Source: Monarcha castaneiventris obscurior
Taxonomy: Eukaryota; Chordata; Aves; Passeriformes; Monarchidae
Assembly (NCBI GenBank): GCA_026261815.1
Contig: JAMPIT010000434.1
Location: 16,861,001-16,925,000, forward strand
Length of the DNA stretch: 64,000 bases
Reading direction: 5' to 3'
The notes beneath the pieces were generated by a model that searched no databases, was not told where the DNA came from, and worked only from the letters and a program-made list of their open reading frames with translations. Below are positions 1-14,700 of this stretch, piece after piece. The position numbers and the translations under genes were made by a program. Position 1 is the stretch's first letter. Each line of letters starts with the position of its first letter.

Positions 1-3000
1 GTGAATCCTGGGACACTCACTGTGCTTGTTTTTCATGTAGCACCTCTTCTGTTTTAAACAAACAATGTTCTGGTCCCCCAAAGTCTTTATTTATTCACTC
101 TGAATAGCCAGTTCATGTAGACCCCTGAAAATTTTAAGAGGCTTTCTAAAAGAGAAGTGGCATCTCCATTTCTCACTGGACAGACATAGGTTTACTAGGA
201 CCGAAAATGAGGGAACAAAACCAAACCTAATCTTCTTGGCCTGTTCTTATTGTAACAACTGAAGCTCAGTATACAAATAGTAAACAATGAACTTTAAGTG
301 GTGGTGGCAAGGCAGTGTTAGTTGCATGGGACTTTTTTAATAAGCCATTTTTTCAGCCTTTTGAATTCTTAAGATGCTGACTTTCGACATAGTAATTATT
401 GTTGTCTTTTTCCTAACAGCAATATTTAATTAGAGTTATTCTGGTTAAAGATATAATTTGCTATGTTTTCTGCACCTACAAACATAGATCATTTACGGGC
501 AAGAGTTTTGGGATCATTTTTTCCTGTTCTTGGGGGTTCCACTTTGAGGTTGGGGTTTTTTTGTGCTTTTATGTTTTTGTCTTACCTATTAATTTATGCT
601 TTTGATAAGGACCAATCACATGTCATCTTGTATTAAGCACTGGACTTCTGAAAGAAGAATCAAATATTTGTATTCTTAAGCCACCTTCCAGATGGGGAAA
701 TCTGGTGTTCTTACGTGTTAAAGTGCATGGCAGAGGGTTTTTTTCATGTTGTAGAAAGCTGTACACCACACATCCTGGAGACCTGAGGGAAAGGAAGAGC
801 TTCAAAGTAGATGAGATATGCACAAGTCTCCCATAGCTGCATTACAAGTTGAGTGAGTGTGGGGTTGGGTCCCTGGGAGGTCACTGCAGCTATTTCTCTT
901 CCATGCTGGAGTGTGACATAGAGAGCAGCTCCTGCACTGCCCTGGAGCTGCAGCTGGTCAGGTGATAGCCTGCTCTAGAATCCACACTGGAGCTACTTGT
1001 GGGCTCCCTCTGGCCCTCTGTTGGCTAGGGCTTCAGTTTAATGCCTGGTTCAACAGAGTGTGTGCTCTGCTACTCGCAGGAGGAGAGATGTGGCTGGGAG
1101 TACCTGTGCTCTCAGGTTATGCTATCAGTTGTTGTTACAGATGGTGGTAAACTGAGTTATGGAACTCACACAGATGAGTGAGTTCAAAGGAGAAAAGGAT
1201 TTGGTTGTGGCAGTTGGTCCTGGCAGTGCCTACCCCAGTCAGCTGTAAAACTGTAGCCTCAGTTCAAGTCTGTTGTCTGGTTTTAATGTTTGCTGCTCTC
1301 CAGTTGCATGTTGGCTTGAAAGGAATATGTTCTCTAAGCAGCTAAGTTAATGCATTCCTCTTAGAGACAGGCAGTCTATAAATAATCCTTAAAATAAACA
1401 AACTTGGGTGTCTGTATCAGTAGTGCAATTTAAATCTACTTAAAAATTATTTTAGATGAAACTGAGTTACCACCAAGTGTAGCTTATCTTACATTCAAAA
1501 CAGAATGAGAGGTAGACCATAAGTTAATTTCTGTGCACTTTCATTGTATCTAGATTGTAAGCTCTAAAATACATTGTGCAGGGACTCAGCCCTTTTAAAG
1601 CTGAGCTCCTGTGACAGATGATAATTTCACTCATCAAGTAGTATTAAGTTTCTAGTATTATGTTGTTTTATAGTCTTGAATTTTTTATTGAGTATTTTTA
1701 GTGTTTAAAATCGTGCATCTCAAAGGTTGCTCAAAGTAATCTGTAAATTGAATTCAAAATGCTGAAAAGAGTTTTGGTGTTGAGGATGTTGCAGTGTCCA
1801 CACTGAAGCATTGCAGTGCACAGTTGTGGTGGCAGAACTCACAGGGGCACTGGTGTGAACAAGTGGCTGGAGAGCACTGGATTCAGGACTTAGTGTCGTA
1901 GTCAGATCACACTGTAGGTTATTGAGCTGTCAAAAACATGGATGTTTCAAAGGTTAGTCTAATTCTGTTGATTATAAATTGTATTCTGAATCCCTTGTTC
2001 TCTTTTAAGTAGAAAGTAGCTTATCTTAAGAAAGGAAGCTTAGGGTGGCAGCTGTGCCGTAGCTGAGGGGACACGTGCTGGAGGAAGTGGCCATTTGCTT
2101 GGCACCCTGAGCACTGAGCTGATCGTGGTCATGAGTCTCAAGGCCTTAGGAGCAGGAAACTGCCTTATGTTGCACATGCACATGGCATCCCCATTCTTTA
2201 TTGCCTTACCTACTTCAGCCATTTGTATATATTTGTTTTGCCAGTGTTTAAACTTTAAGAGCCTTTCTGTATTAATAACTTCCAAGGTGCAAGACACTAC
2301 TCTGTGCCTTGTTGTGTGGGACACTGGTATCGGGTTCTTTGTGTGGGTGAAGAGTTAGATGAAGAAGGGCCAGTTAACCTGAAGGAGCCTATTCAGCCCA
2401 CTCGAGGTTATTAGTGTGTTGTGGATTCTTGTGGGCTGCCCAGAAGGAATGGAATACAGTTTGTCCCTTGAAGTTGTGGAAGAGTAACTAAAACTGGTTG
2501 CACTTGTGTTTAATTCTAAAATAATTGATTTTACTACTTTTGAAAAAATGTTGACCTTTACGCTGGTGTGTTCCCTAACGTTAGTCTGCTGTATTTTTGA
2601 ATGGGTGCAATAAAAGACTACTGCCTCTTTAATTTACATACTGATACAAGACATTGCTGAGATCATCTGAGAATTCTTTGCAGATGTTACTAGGGACTAA
2701 AGCCAAACGTTCAAGTTCAAAATGATTAGACTTTGTTCTTTTGTATGAGGCTGTATGACACACTGGTATGTTGCAAGGGTTCCCCACCCTGCCTTTTACA
2801 GTGATCTTGACTCCTACTTCGTAATATTTTATTTTTACTATAATTATTCTAGAAAGATCTAATTTAAAAGCAACTTTCTGAAGCTTCATTTATCTACCTT
2901 TGTAGATTGAGACAGTATACTGACGTAGCACAAGAAAATTTTCTCTTGAAGACCACAATAAAAAATAATTGTGTATTTAATCCGAACCCTGCAATACCTC

Positions 3001-6000
3001 CTGCTGAGAACAAACAAAAAAAAAAAAAAAGAGGAGAAAAAGGAGTAATCTCTGGGTAAGCTTGTGGGGAAAACCTGTGGGAACAAATTGATGTCCCTCA
3101 GCTGTTGGATATAAATGAAAAGAACAAGTTTCTGGAGTATTGATCTGTGGATCTGTCCATGAAAGATGATGAAACTCTTGAGCTCTGTTCTGTGTCCTCG
3201 CACAGCTGGTGTGTGATCAGTGCTGCTGTCTGGTGTGTGTCACCTGGTGGTGGCAGAGGTGTGTGACAGGGCCCTCAGTGCTCACAGCCCCTCAGGGTGA
3301 TACAAACGCCCTGGCAGCAGGCGGTGCTGACACTGCTGCTGTGCCTCGGGGGTGACAGGCCTGTGCTGTGCTCTCAGACTCCAAGGCACCCTTGGCAGGA
3401 TGAGCAGGGCAGCAGCAGCTGTAGGAGCTCTGCCACAGGAGCACTGCTGTTTCCCAGCTCTGCTGTTCAGCTGTGCAGCTTCAGCCGCTTGCTGCTCAAG
3501 ATGTGCAGCCTGTAGGGAGGAGTATTTTCTGAGAATTCTCTCCCAGGATTCAACAAAGCATGTTCATTTCCAGTTATGTGCCTCTTCTCACTTCCTTTTT
3601 TTTGAAGGTAAGTTACAAATCTGCTTGTTTGGTTCAGAGTAGATTTTAATTCATTTAACTGGAGTGACTGCAGAAAAGGGTTTCCTTTCCTTTTGTGTAT
3701 CTTAAGACTCTTACATGTCTTGCAGTAAAGAATTTGTAAGATGTTCTCCTTTTCCAGCTCAGCCTGTTGAAAAAAATTAAAACCCCACAGCCTCACATAT
3801 AAACAAAGTAGGCTGGGAAGGACCAATTCTGTGAAGTTGGATCAAGCCCAGCTTGAAATTTGATGTGTAAATTCCAATTTTTCTCATGCTGGTTTGCTCA
3901 AAAGGGTAACAAGACTTTGTACCTTGACTCCTCCCCCCGTCTTTTAATGCATTCCTTTTTATTGTGGTCTATGTCCAGTGGTGGTGAGTGCCACAAAGTT
4001 CTATTTTATCAGGGAATCCCATTTTTAGAAAAATGTTTTATTTCATTCTTCCATTCTTACTTCAAAGTAGTAAGGTAAGATTTAGTCAAGTAGGAAGACA
4101 GCTTCTTTAAGAGGGTGAGGCTTTTATTATATGCAGGTCATGCAAAACAGTTCCCTTTTTGTTTTAATAAACTGTGGTGTACCTTTTATGTTCTTTGATA
4201 GATGGGACTAAAATAAGACTCTTCTAGCAAGCGAATCTGGTATTCCTTTTTTCACAGCTTCTTTCCCAATTTTTGTTCTCAGTGACTTCTTAAAATTTCT
4301 TCAGCTTATATATTAAATAAAACCAACAGGTAAACAATTTAAAATGCTAGTACATTGAATATTAAAAAAAATATTGATCCAGAGACGGAGCAATACTCTG
4401 CTGGGGTAGATATACAGGCTAATGCATGCTATCAGAGATTGATGTATGTTTACATCCTGAATGGTGCTGATTTTCTGTCTGGTTTCTTGCTCCAGCTGCC
4501 CATGTAAGGTCCTGGTGCTGCAAACTAGTGTTGAGCCACGTGAAAAATTAACTTAAAATACTGGTGAATTGGGTAATAGGGGTAATGATTAAGAGTTTTA
4601 GTATTAGCCTGCCCGTGGCAGGATTTTTTGTTTCAGTTTAGTATTTTACACTAATTTTTATAAGTTTCTTTTCTGTCTGCCTTTTACTGTTTGCACAAAG
4701 CATTCAAGAGCATTACCCTTCCAGAAGCATTCTGCTGAGCAGACTGAAGTCCCAAGAAACCTTTACCTTCAGTAATTATTTTCTGGTACAGTTGGAGCAG
4801 CTTACTGGCTCCAACCAGAATACTTCGGTTTGGTTTCTTTGGTTTCTTTGTGCTGTAGCATTTTCTGCAACAGCAATTTTGTTGAAAAGGAGAAACAAGA
4901 CAATCTGTCCGAACACTGGTACTTATGTAGGGAAAAGTTGTATTGGAGTCCTAGCTGGAACAGATACTGTAACATGAAAAACCTGAGATATTGGCTCTGA
5001 TGGCTACAGGGTTAAAATCGGGGTGAGGGGAGAACAAAAGAGTAACAGTGATGCCCTGAGAGCAAGCTACTGTTCTAAAAACTAAAGTAACAAAATGAAC
5101 TTTTTCAGCCTCCCTGCTCAGTTTGTCCTTACATTCCTGTAAGAATTGCGTCAGGCTGGTTTGTTAAGGTTCATGGTAGAAAACCACTGGTACTAGAGCT
5201 GGAAAAGGAACCTCTCCATATGTGCTGCAGGGCAGTCCCAGCTGTTTACTATTGTAGTATTGTGAGCTCTTTGTAATATTTCACCATGTCTCTTAAAAAT
5301 GATTGCATTGCAGCTAGATTATGGGTAAAATTTTGGGTAAAATCTGCCCGAGTGGGTTGAAATAAGAAGAAATGTAGCTGGGGAGTGGAGTAGAGGAAGA
5401 GGTAGTGGCAGAAGAGCTTTGGGATGTGAAATGGACATGACTTCTTGGCTTAAACCAAAGGAGGCCAGGCGAGGCCAGTCCCCCCAGCCTGTGGCATTGA
5501 ACAGTGGCTTGCCCTGAATTTTATTAGCTTTGCATAGCAATGCAAGGTGGACACAGCAACCTACAGCTCCCATGGTTTTCTGTGAGAGCTTTTGTGTGGC
5601 ACTGCCCAGTGTATTCTTAGACAGAGTTTTGTTGGAAGCTGTGGAAGCAAATACCCTCAGTAAAGTGAGGAGAGAGGATGCATCCCTGGCCTATAGTTAG
5701 CAAGGATCTGGAAAGGATTTTGGAGAACAATAAGCCCTCAGCTACTTTTACCCCATGCTGCAAGGGAAATGCAAGCAATTACAGCGCTAACTAATGTGCA
5801 GCTCAAATTGCAACCTGGGCTCCATTCTTGCAGAATGCAAGTTTGTGATTCCTGCAACAAATGCTTCTATATAGCTCTGATCTAATATTTACTGACTTGC
5901 TAGGTGGACACCAGTGTGTCAGACTTTCATGTGACAATTCCACTTTAGCAGTTAAAGATAATTATCGTGTTAGCATTTGCACTCTTAAGAATTAATCTGG

Positions 6001-8649
6001 GTCTGTGTTTTCTAAAAGCTTCTAAAACTTAACTTCAGATGGACATCCAAATGTTTTGGGGTTTTTTCTCCCTACTGGAAAAACAGCATTTCATGTTGCA
6101 TTTAAAACTGCAAGCTGTGTGATCCTTTGCAATCAGACTTAAATTCACAAATGACTCCTCTTTATTTGGCCTGAGTAACTTTTCAAACTTTTGTATCCCA
6201 GTGTGTGACTGTGCAGAAGAAGAATGGATTAATAAAGGAAATCTTCTGTCAAGAATTAGTGTTGAAAGGGTATAGTTGTTGGAGTGTTTTACATGGTGTA
6301 ATTTCAATGTAGCTGTAACCAGATCGTGGCTTGTACTTAGCCATGCAAGAGCACTTGGCCGGAAGTGGCAGCACATGTCACCAGGCTTGCTCTGAACTTG
6401 TGTAGCTCACCACTTCCTCATACTGACGTGAAGGAACAAAAGAAACATCAGTTTCTAGTTCATTTCAACCTCCAAAAAGTTGCAGTGGCAGAGGTACTTA
6501 CAGCCTTTCCCTTTATGTTCTTTTTTTAGCTTTGAAATGAATCTTTGAGAATTTCGATGAAGTTCATACTAGAAATCTTAAGTTCTGAGAAGATATTTTT
6601 TGTGCAGGTCCTGACTTTCAGAAGTGATCAAAGGAATGGTTGTATAAATCATTTCAGCGCTGCAAGGGAGATGAGTAACCACAAGAAACCAGTCTGTGCA
6701 AGACCCAGATTGGTGCACAGGGAAAGCTTGTGCTGCATTCAGGAGTCCTTCTCAGAAAGCCACCCCTCCAGGAGTCTGTCACTGTCTGTGCTGATGTGTC
6801 TTACCTTCAGCAGTTCACAGGACAGGCAGAATTCTCTTTAAACCACAGCAGTCTCTGAATCTAGTTTTCCTGATAGTTGTTGTACTAAAGCTTCAGGCCT
6901 AGACACAAATAAACTTTTAGAACTGATTTAGTTTGCTGTTACCACGATACAGTGCTCTTTCCAGAGAAATCCCTATTTGTGCTTTATAACCTTCGAGGCC
7001 AAAACAAAATCTATTCAGAGCAAAGGTTATTTGTTTTCAGACCTGAATACAATTATCTATGATTTCAGCAGCTGTGATTGCATCTAGTTAGGAGAAAAAT
7101 CTTTACAACAAGGGAAGCAGAATCCTCTCCAATGTGAAATGGCAACACTTGCCAAACTTACATTACACAGAATAGGGATTTTTTAAAAAGTACATATAAT
7201 TCTCATGTTATTTTTAGAAGAATGTGAATTAATGAAAGTATCTTTTTTCCTGTAAATCTACCAGTGAATCTTGTGAAATTGCAATTGTAGTAGTAATCAT
7301 AGCATTTTAAATTAATGCAATTAATTTCGTACACTGTTAAAGTGCTGATGTGATATTTTTGCTCATAATTTGTATTCTAACTAATGAGCTGAACTACGTA
7401 TCCATGGCACATTAAGATTAAGTGGCTGAAACCTGTTATTTTCAGTATATTAAAATAGTTGTATTGCATGTGAGAAGAATGAAATTCAAGTAGCTAATGA
7501 ACATTGATATTTCATACTTGGTTTCTGCTGTGGTGTATTAAAAACTCCCATAGCTTCCTGTTTAATGGATAGATGAATTCTTAAAGCTAGAAATAGCATT
7601 TTTCCAATTAAGATACTCTTGATAATTGTAAATTAAAATACATCTTAAGAAAGTTAATTTAATTTTTTCTAACTTATCCCCATCTTTTGCCAACTACAAC
7701 TGAATATCAAGAAACTATTTAGGATGCAGTGAAGAAAAGTGGGCCATTTGTTTCCAAACAGATTAATTTGGGGGCTACTGTCACAGGATTGAAAAATCCG
7801 GCAGTCATGTAGTAGTGAGATTTGAGCAGTCTCAATTTGACCTGTGTTGTAATACAGATTTAGAGATGCAAAAGTTAAAGTAGTTAGGATTAAGGCTAGT
7901 CTGTTTGGAAATCCATTTCACCCCTCTAAACCTTAAAAAGACATTATTAAGCCCTTCTGAATTTATTTTAAAAATCTTTTTCTAAAACCTATGGCTTAAA
8001 ATCTGAAACTTGTTTTCAAAAACAGTCTGAGAACTGATGGCTATCATGTGGAAGTATAAGGGGAAAAAGGAGAGAAGTGTTTTCTTGATACTTTTTGGAG
8101 CTTCCTAGAAAATCTTAATTGCTCCCAAATGAGTGTTGAAAAAGGAGTCCTATATCTCCTGTGTTGTATTGCCATTTACTGTGATGTCTGATTAGATTGC
8201 ATCAAACATCAGTTTTCAAAAGTAGGTGCTGGCTTTGAAAAGGAACTAAGGGGTCACAGGATGTATTTTTAACTCTGAGCCAAAGGTACTAGCGAATTGA
8301 CTTGGACTGCAGGGACTAGTCAGAAGTTCAGGAGAAACACACATTCAAACTAATGACCTTATCAGTGTAAAATAGAAGGATTTGGAGATAAGTCTTCCTC
8401 TAATGATCTTGACTAACTAGTAGTGAGTCTGAGTTTGGTCTGCTTTCATTGTGCAGAATAATTTATCCTTGACATGTTGGATGCAGTTGAAAACCTTTGT
8501 GCATTCTCAGCACTTCCAAGTGAGTGGAAGAAATGCCAGCTTCAGAATAGTTCTTTTGACTAAGTTTGCTCTTACCAAATCGCCAGAAGGAAACGGAACA
8601 CTTCCTTTTCATTAATTGCAAAACTTAAGAGTATCTCTTTCTCTGGCAG
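1..8649 (+). other. RAB8B: RAB8B intron upstream of the first exon in the window
   Basis: The first RAB8B exon seen starts at 8650 and opens inside codon 42, so this stretch is inferred to be intron, and its 5' end lies outside the window. I looked for the segment encoding the P-loop and switch I (GDSGVGKT, FISTIG) and did not find it. The sequence is mostly AT-rich. A more GC-rich patch at about 3180-3520 has overlapping short open frames but no recognisable protein. I see no RNA gene or clear transposon here. Confidence 0.6.
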
Positions 8650-8710
8650 GAATCGACTTTAAGATCAGAACAATAGAATTAGATGGAAAGAAAATCAAAC
8701 TACAAATATG
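8650..8710 (+). CDS. RAB8B: RAB8B exon, residues 42-62 ([15 protein letters not shown])
   Basis: The acceptor is ctctggcag and the donor is gtaagtatt. The exon starts with the last two bases of codon 42 and ends with TG of the Trp codon of the WDTAGQE motif. It encodes the strand pair following switch I. In an eight-exon Rab8 gene this would be exon 2. Confidence 0.95.
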
Positions 8711-11700
8711 GTAAGTATTCCAAAGTAATTCAGGTTTTCAGTGACTTGAATTCACTTTGAGAAAGAATACTTCCCAGCTTTTGAGCTTCAGTGTACCAGA
8801 AGTTTCATACCTTTTATTCAATGACTGTCCATAAGGCTTATGCTCTCTTCTAGCTTGCCCTTAGAATAGTTCTGCTTCAGTAGCACAGGAAATAGCCTGT
8901 TCACATGCAAGCATTACAGCAACTTCCTATTTTATCAAAAGCTATCCTCTTAAATGTGCTTTTAGCTTTTCCGTGTGGAGAAGAAATATTAACTCAATAG
9001 CTGCAAGCTAAAATATGCAGGCCAATAAAATGTAATCTCCTCTGGTACTTAGATACCTGGTTGTACTCACCAAGGCACAGGTGACTGATAATGCTCCCAT
9101 TCCTTGCATGGTGACGTAGTAGAAACTGAGTCTCCTGAGCCAGAATCCTTGTGACTAAGGAAGTGCAGTGCCAGAAGTGGCTGGTAAAAATTTTCTCTCT
9201 GTAATGTAGGTTAAAAAAGCGGGGTTTTGTCAGGCCTTTGGGGTTCAGCTCCCCCGAGGTGTGACTGGTAGCCAGACACTTGAGTGTGCTGGTTCCCTCA
9301 CAGACAGGTACTGCTTTCAAGTCACCCAGGACAAAACACCAGCGCACTGAGGTGTAGTGGCTGACCTTAGCAGCAAACTGTATGTGACAGTGCACATCCT
9401 GAAGTATTTTATTGCTGTGTGTTTTAACTTTTGTTTAAGACGGGACTTGGATGCATCAGAGCTTTTTTTTTAATTACTGGAGGGCAAGCTGTGTGGTGCT
9501 GAGTTTTATTGCTCGCTTGTAAACTGGAGTGGTTTTGTGCTGTGTTTCTGGTGCTGCTCTAACTGCTGATGTAAGGAGGGCAACTTGGGAGTGAGGAAGC
9601 TGCTGAGGGCTGAAGAAACTTATGCAAACACCCAAAGGTGTGTTTTCCTAATGAACAAGTATCAATGCATTGTTACTGTTTAATTAGACATCTTTAAGTA
9701 CAAATGAGTGTAAAACAAATGCTTTTTTTCACTGAATTGTAGGGATACAGCAGGCCAGGAGAGATTCCGCACAATCACGACAGCTTACTACAGAGGAGCC
9801 ATGGTGAGTGCTCACACTTGACAAAACCTAAACACAACTAGTGGAACTGGTTTGCTGTTCCTAAGGTTGTGTCGTGTAAGTCTTCCACTGGAGGACTGGA
9901 TAATTGTGGCTTGAGATGTGGGGAATGAAGTTTGTGGTTTGGTTGCGGGTTTTCTGTTTTGTCTGTTTTTCCTTTTTTAAACATGCTGGTACTTGGTCTA
10001 GGCCTGGTTTTTGTGATGAAACTTCCAGCCCTATTGTCTTTTTTAATATAATAAAAATTTCTGCAGGTTTTAATAAAATAAGTTGCCAAGCTTTAATCAG
10101 ATAGGTTTGGGTTTTTTTTAAATGCAGTCAACCCCTTTAAACACATGAAGTGTTTCAAACATAGATGATGAATTATTTTAATATTAAAGGTGTGTTTCAC
10201 TGAGTTGCTTTTCCTTCAGCCAGTAGAGAATGCAAAGTCTGGGCTAGAAATACAATCACTTGCAACACCTGCTGTTACTTTTTCCTCCATTGAGAGTGAC
10301 TTGAAGTCAAATAACTGTCTTAGAGCCTGCAGCCTTGTGGCACAACACTTGTAATGGTTCTTAATGCTATGATTTGAGATATTTTACGTTGGGACATCTT
10401 TAATTTTGACTTGGTGGTTGCTACCTGTGCTGCTGTTATAGGTTTTTGCTGCTTTGTATGAACAGATCTGTGACATTCATAGGCTGTGGGTCCAAATAAC
10501 TCCACTGTTACAGAAGACAGGGAGAAATAATAATGGTTGTGGCTCTGTATTAGAGCTTTCCAGTGCTTAAAAAGGCTTTGGTCTTCTCCCCAGTCCGTGG
10601 CCAAGGACTTCTATTTGTCCTATGAGGAATGATTGGAAAGGCCTTAGGAAATGGAGGTGAACCTTGCAATCTGTGCTTTATGCAGTGGCTCTGTGGCTTC
10701 CCATGCTTTGCTAACTGTTGAGGTCCCATGCCAGTGTATGTACAGAACTGGTGGAAAGACCTAAAGCTTCTGGGAGAGCCCCAGGGGCAGCTTTGCTGGA
10801 AGTGTCTGCTGGCCCCAGCAGACTGGAGCTCACAGGTTTGATACCCTGGACTGCTTAATGATGCTGCATCTAAACCTGACTTTACCCATAGAGTCCTGGT
10901 TGCTGGTGTAGTAGAATTGCTAAACTTGTCCTGACTATAGGCTAATAATAAAAAGCTTTGTATAGGTGATGTGTTTGACCTTTAACAGTGGCAGAAGATG
11001 TTAAATAGTAATATTTTGGGTAAATTCCCAGCCATGGCATAATGCCTTGAGAAAAGACTTACACACCTGCAATCCTATGTTGAATTTCTTTGGAAGTATA
11101 ATTAAAACTACAGCATATATCAAAAGTCAGCCAATAGTACTAGCTCATCTAACTAGATTTTCCTAACTTTATTTAGGGAATTATGCTGGTGTATGATATC
11201 ACAAATGAAAAGTCTTTTGACAACATAAAAAACTGGATAAGAAACATAGAGGAGGTAAGTGCTTCATTCCATTTTATGATTTCCCTGGGACAAATAAAAA
11301 TCAAGTAATTACTTTCATTACAGTAGCCAACATACATGGCCATGCACCACTTGCAAGTAAAGTGTGTACTGTTACATTTCCAGAATAGCCAAATGCCTGT
11401 GCATGTGTGCAATCTGCTACAGAGCTCATGGTACACATTTGATCTATTACAGTACTTGGGCAAATGTAATCTAGTAGTATTTATTCCAGCCTATTTTAAT
11501 ATTTTATTGCTTATTTCAAAAGTCAGCATCTCTCAGTAATGCCTTCACATTAGATAATTTCTCTAAAATAAAATAGTCCGTTGTGGAGGAGTTTGACACA
11601 CAAGTTTCTTTTCAACAATGATGCACTTTGTTCCTGAGAGATTACTTTTTCTTCTTCCAGCATGCCTCTTCAGATGTAGAAAGAATGATCTTGGGTAACA

Positions 11701-14700
11701 AATGTGATATGAATGAAAAAAGACAAGTCTCAAAAGAAAAAGGGGAGAAGGTAAGATTTGGTAACTTACCCTGTTTAGAAGCCTACTTCTTGTAGGATTC
11801 TAACTTCTGGATGTTTGGCATGTTTTAGGCATGTGAGAGAGAATGGGTCTCAAATCTCTTGTTTCAGAAACTATTATACGTATAGGATGCCAGGTTTGGG
11901 GTTTTTTGTTTTTAAATAGCACTTCTTCAGGTTTGAATAAACTTAATGGTACTGTTGTCTTGAGGGCAAGATCCTGTAAAGAATGTTGACCTTTGCTATA
12001 GCATAACATATTCTAGATCTGAATACAAAGTTTTGTGTATAGTTTGATCACGTTGTACTCAATTCACCGTGGTGGTCACTTACTCGTCTTATAAGTGCTG
12101 TTACTAAAGCTTAAGTAATTAATTGGTTATTCTACAGAACAAACAAGTGAGGAAAAATACAAAATCTGTCATGTACAGCTGAAGTGGTGTAGCTGTTGGT
12201 AACAGCTTATGGGATGATTGTATTGTAGTTATCTGGTCCACAATCCATATCAGTAAAGATTCTACCTTAATGTTCTTTTAGAGCCTAAAGAAGCATTTTG
12301 GTGAGAAATTAATGTCTTTTGTTTTGTTTTGACTTTATGGGAGGGTATGACCAGTTCTAATACTTTGTCTAATTGTCTTTAATGTTCTTGCGAGAGAAAA
12401 TAGAAGTGAAACTTGCTTGGTTTGCTTTTAAAGCTTGTTGAAGCATGCAGCATCTATTCTATTATGAATCTATTGTGAACCTATGTGAGAAACATTCCTT
12501 TTACAAAGGAACTTCAAAACCACTGAAAAGCTTTAACCTCTCTTCCAGTTAGCAATTGATTATGGAATCAAATTTTTGGAGACAAGTGCAAAATCCAGCA
12601 TAAATGTGGAAGAGGTAAGAAATGGGTGCTACACTTAGGTGCTTCTTGAATTACTTCTGTGGAGGTATGTTCCATGATCTGCTGGGCTTTCTCACCTGAC
12701 CTGGGACGTGAAGTCCCAGCTGTGCTCCTGGGTCTGCTGCTACGATCCAACTGTTTCTGATTTTCTGGTAATGTCTGGAATTGTTTTATAAATGGGTGCT
12801 AACAGACTGGTTTACTATTACAGTAGCAAACAGTTGCTTTAGATGTCTGTGCCTTGCTACTTAAATTTCAAGTCCTTTTGGACAAGGAATAGGTGTAATT
12901 TTAGAACAGTGCTTTGTGCAGGAAATGGGTTTCTTTACTCTCAGGATAACATGGTACTGTGTCACAGAGCCTTCAGGTTACTACTAAGTACATGCTGTGC
13001 AGATGAGACTGAAAGCTTGTGTATTAACCTGAAACACCAGGTCATAAACTTATGTTAGAGGAGGAAGAAGACTTACAGTGCTATCTGTAGATTTATAATC
13101 TGTTTTCCTGCAAATAAATTTTGTGCTAAAACCACAATCTCTCTATTTATGAGAGCATAAGGAAATAGAGTCGGAAGGAAGAGTGGCTCAAGTCCAGTCT
13201 ATCTCACCATAAATCACTTGTGTCATCTCAGGGAGGGTGAGGGGAGGATCTGAGCTGTCTGAAAAGTGTGGACAAAAAAATAACTTTATCAAAAGGCAGT
13301 TAAATTAAGATTCATTCATCCAACGAGGTAGACTTGTTCTTAAGTGTTGCCCCTATACCTAATAATTTAAAAGTCTTTCTATGGGATACTCTTTAGAAGT
13401 CCTGCAAACACCTACTTAATTCAGATCAGGCATCTGACAAATTAACTAGAAGCTGAAGACATTGGTACTTTAAAATAACAAGAGGGACGTTGTGCCAGCC
13501 AGGTGTGTTTTTTTCTGATTGCAGGGTGATTGTTACACAGGGTAGAGTTAGAATGGACTGATTTGCATCGTGCTGCACCTGGACTAGCTTGACCTGATTT
13601 TCACAGTGTCCTTGTGATTCTTAAAGCAGTCACTGGAAGTGGGACCGTGAGCAGTTAATACCAGAGTGGAGAGCTGAGCTCCTCTGGAGGGTTGACTTGC
13701 TCTGTCATGTCATGGCAGTTTCATGTTAACACCTGCAGGTCGTGAAATGCACAACAGTAGTTTGTGCTTACTCCAAAATGTTTGGCTCTCCGAATATTTT
13801 TTTAAATTGTCACATGAATGGTGAAGAAAGCATTAAAAAATGCAGCTGGTGTAAGCATTTGGCAATCACTAATGATTTAGTTTACTTTCCACCAAATACT
13901 TCACTTTAGGGGAATTACACAATTTTGATATTCTTGGGATCAGAAGTGAATTAATTTATTTGTTGTGATTTATTTACGTTAAATGAGTGTCTGTCTTTGG
14001 ATATATTCCAAACACAATGAGAGGGGAAGTGTTTATACTTACATTCTGGAACTGTCCTTAGATTATTAAGGTCTCCAGATAGCCTAAAGTCTTGCTTTTT
14101 CCTGCTCCTGGAGAATTGCAGAATTTTCCTGCAACAGAAGTTTCTTTGCTCCTTTGTACATTGAAATCTGGGATGCTGAGATTTGCCAGAGTAATTACTT
14201 ACGGTTTTTTGTTCTGTTTTTAATAGAGATACTGCAAGCTTAAATAGCCTTATAGATAGTCCAGGAATAAAGCTTTTGGAGGACAGAAAGTGAGCTAACC
14301 TTAATGTGAATTCCCAGGGTTTCCCTTCTCAAACCTCTCTGGGTTTCTAATTGTGATGCACAGTTCAGTTTGGGGGAGAAATAAAAACAGCATTAGTATA
14401 TGCAGCCTTCTCTTCAGCTGATTTTTCTTTCTCCCCCCAGAGGTTTGCAATGGGAAGATCTGTTCACTTGCTTGAAAGATTGGCGAGATGGAGACTAAAA
14501 AGAAATAGTTTTTTCTTCTAAAGCATGTTTACTGAAGTTTTAAATGTACAGTTATTGTACACAGAGTGTCTTGCAATTCAAAGTGCTTTTAGTGGCCTAC
14601 AGAACACTGTAGTGTTAATGTGTCTGGCTATTCCAAGTTTATCATGTCCTTAATGTGTCTTGTGACTAACTCTTGTTTGTTTTTTCTCTATTTCCACTCC

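Noticed and set aside
1..8649. Search for RAB8B exon 1 with the P-loop
   Set aside because: No stretch encodes GDSGVGKT or FISTIG with a donor of the right phase, so the exon must lie upstream of the window.
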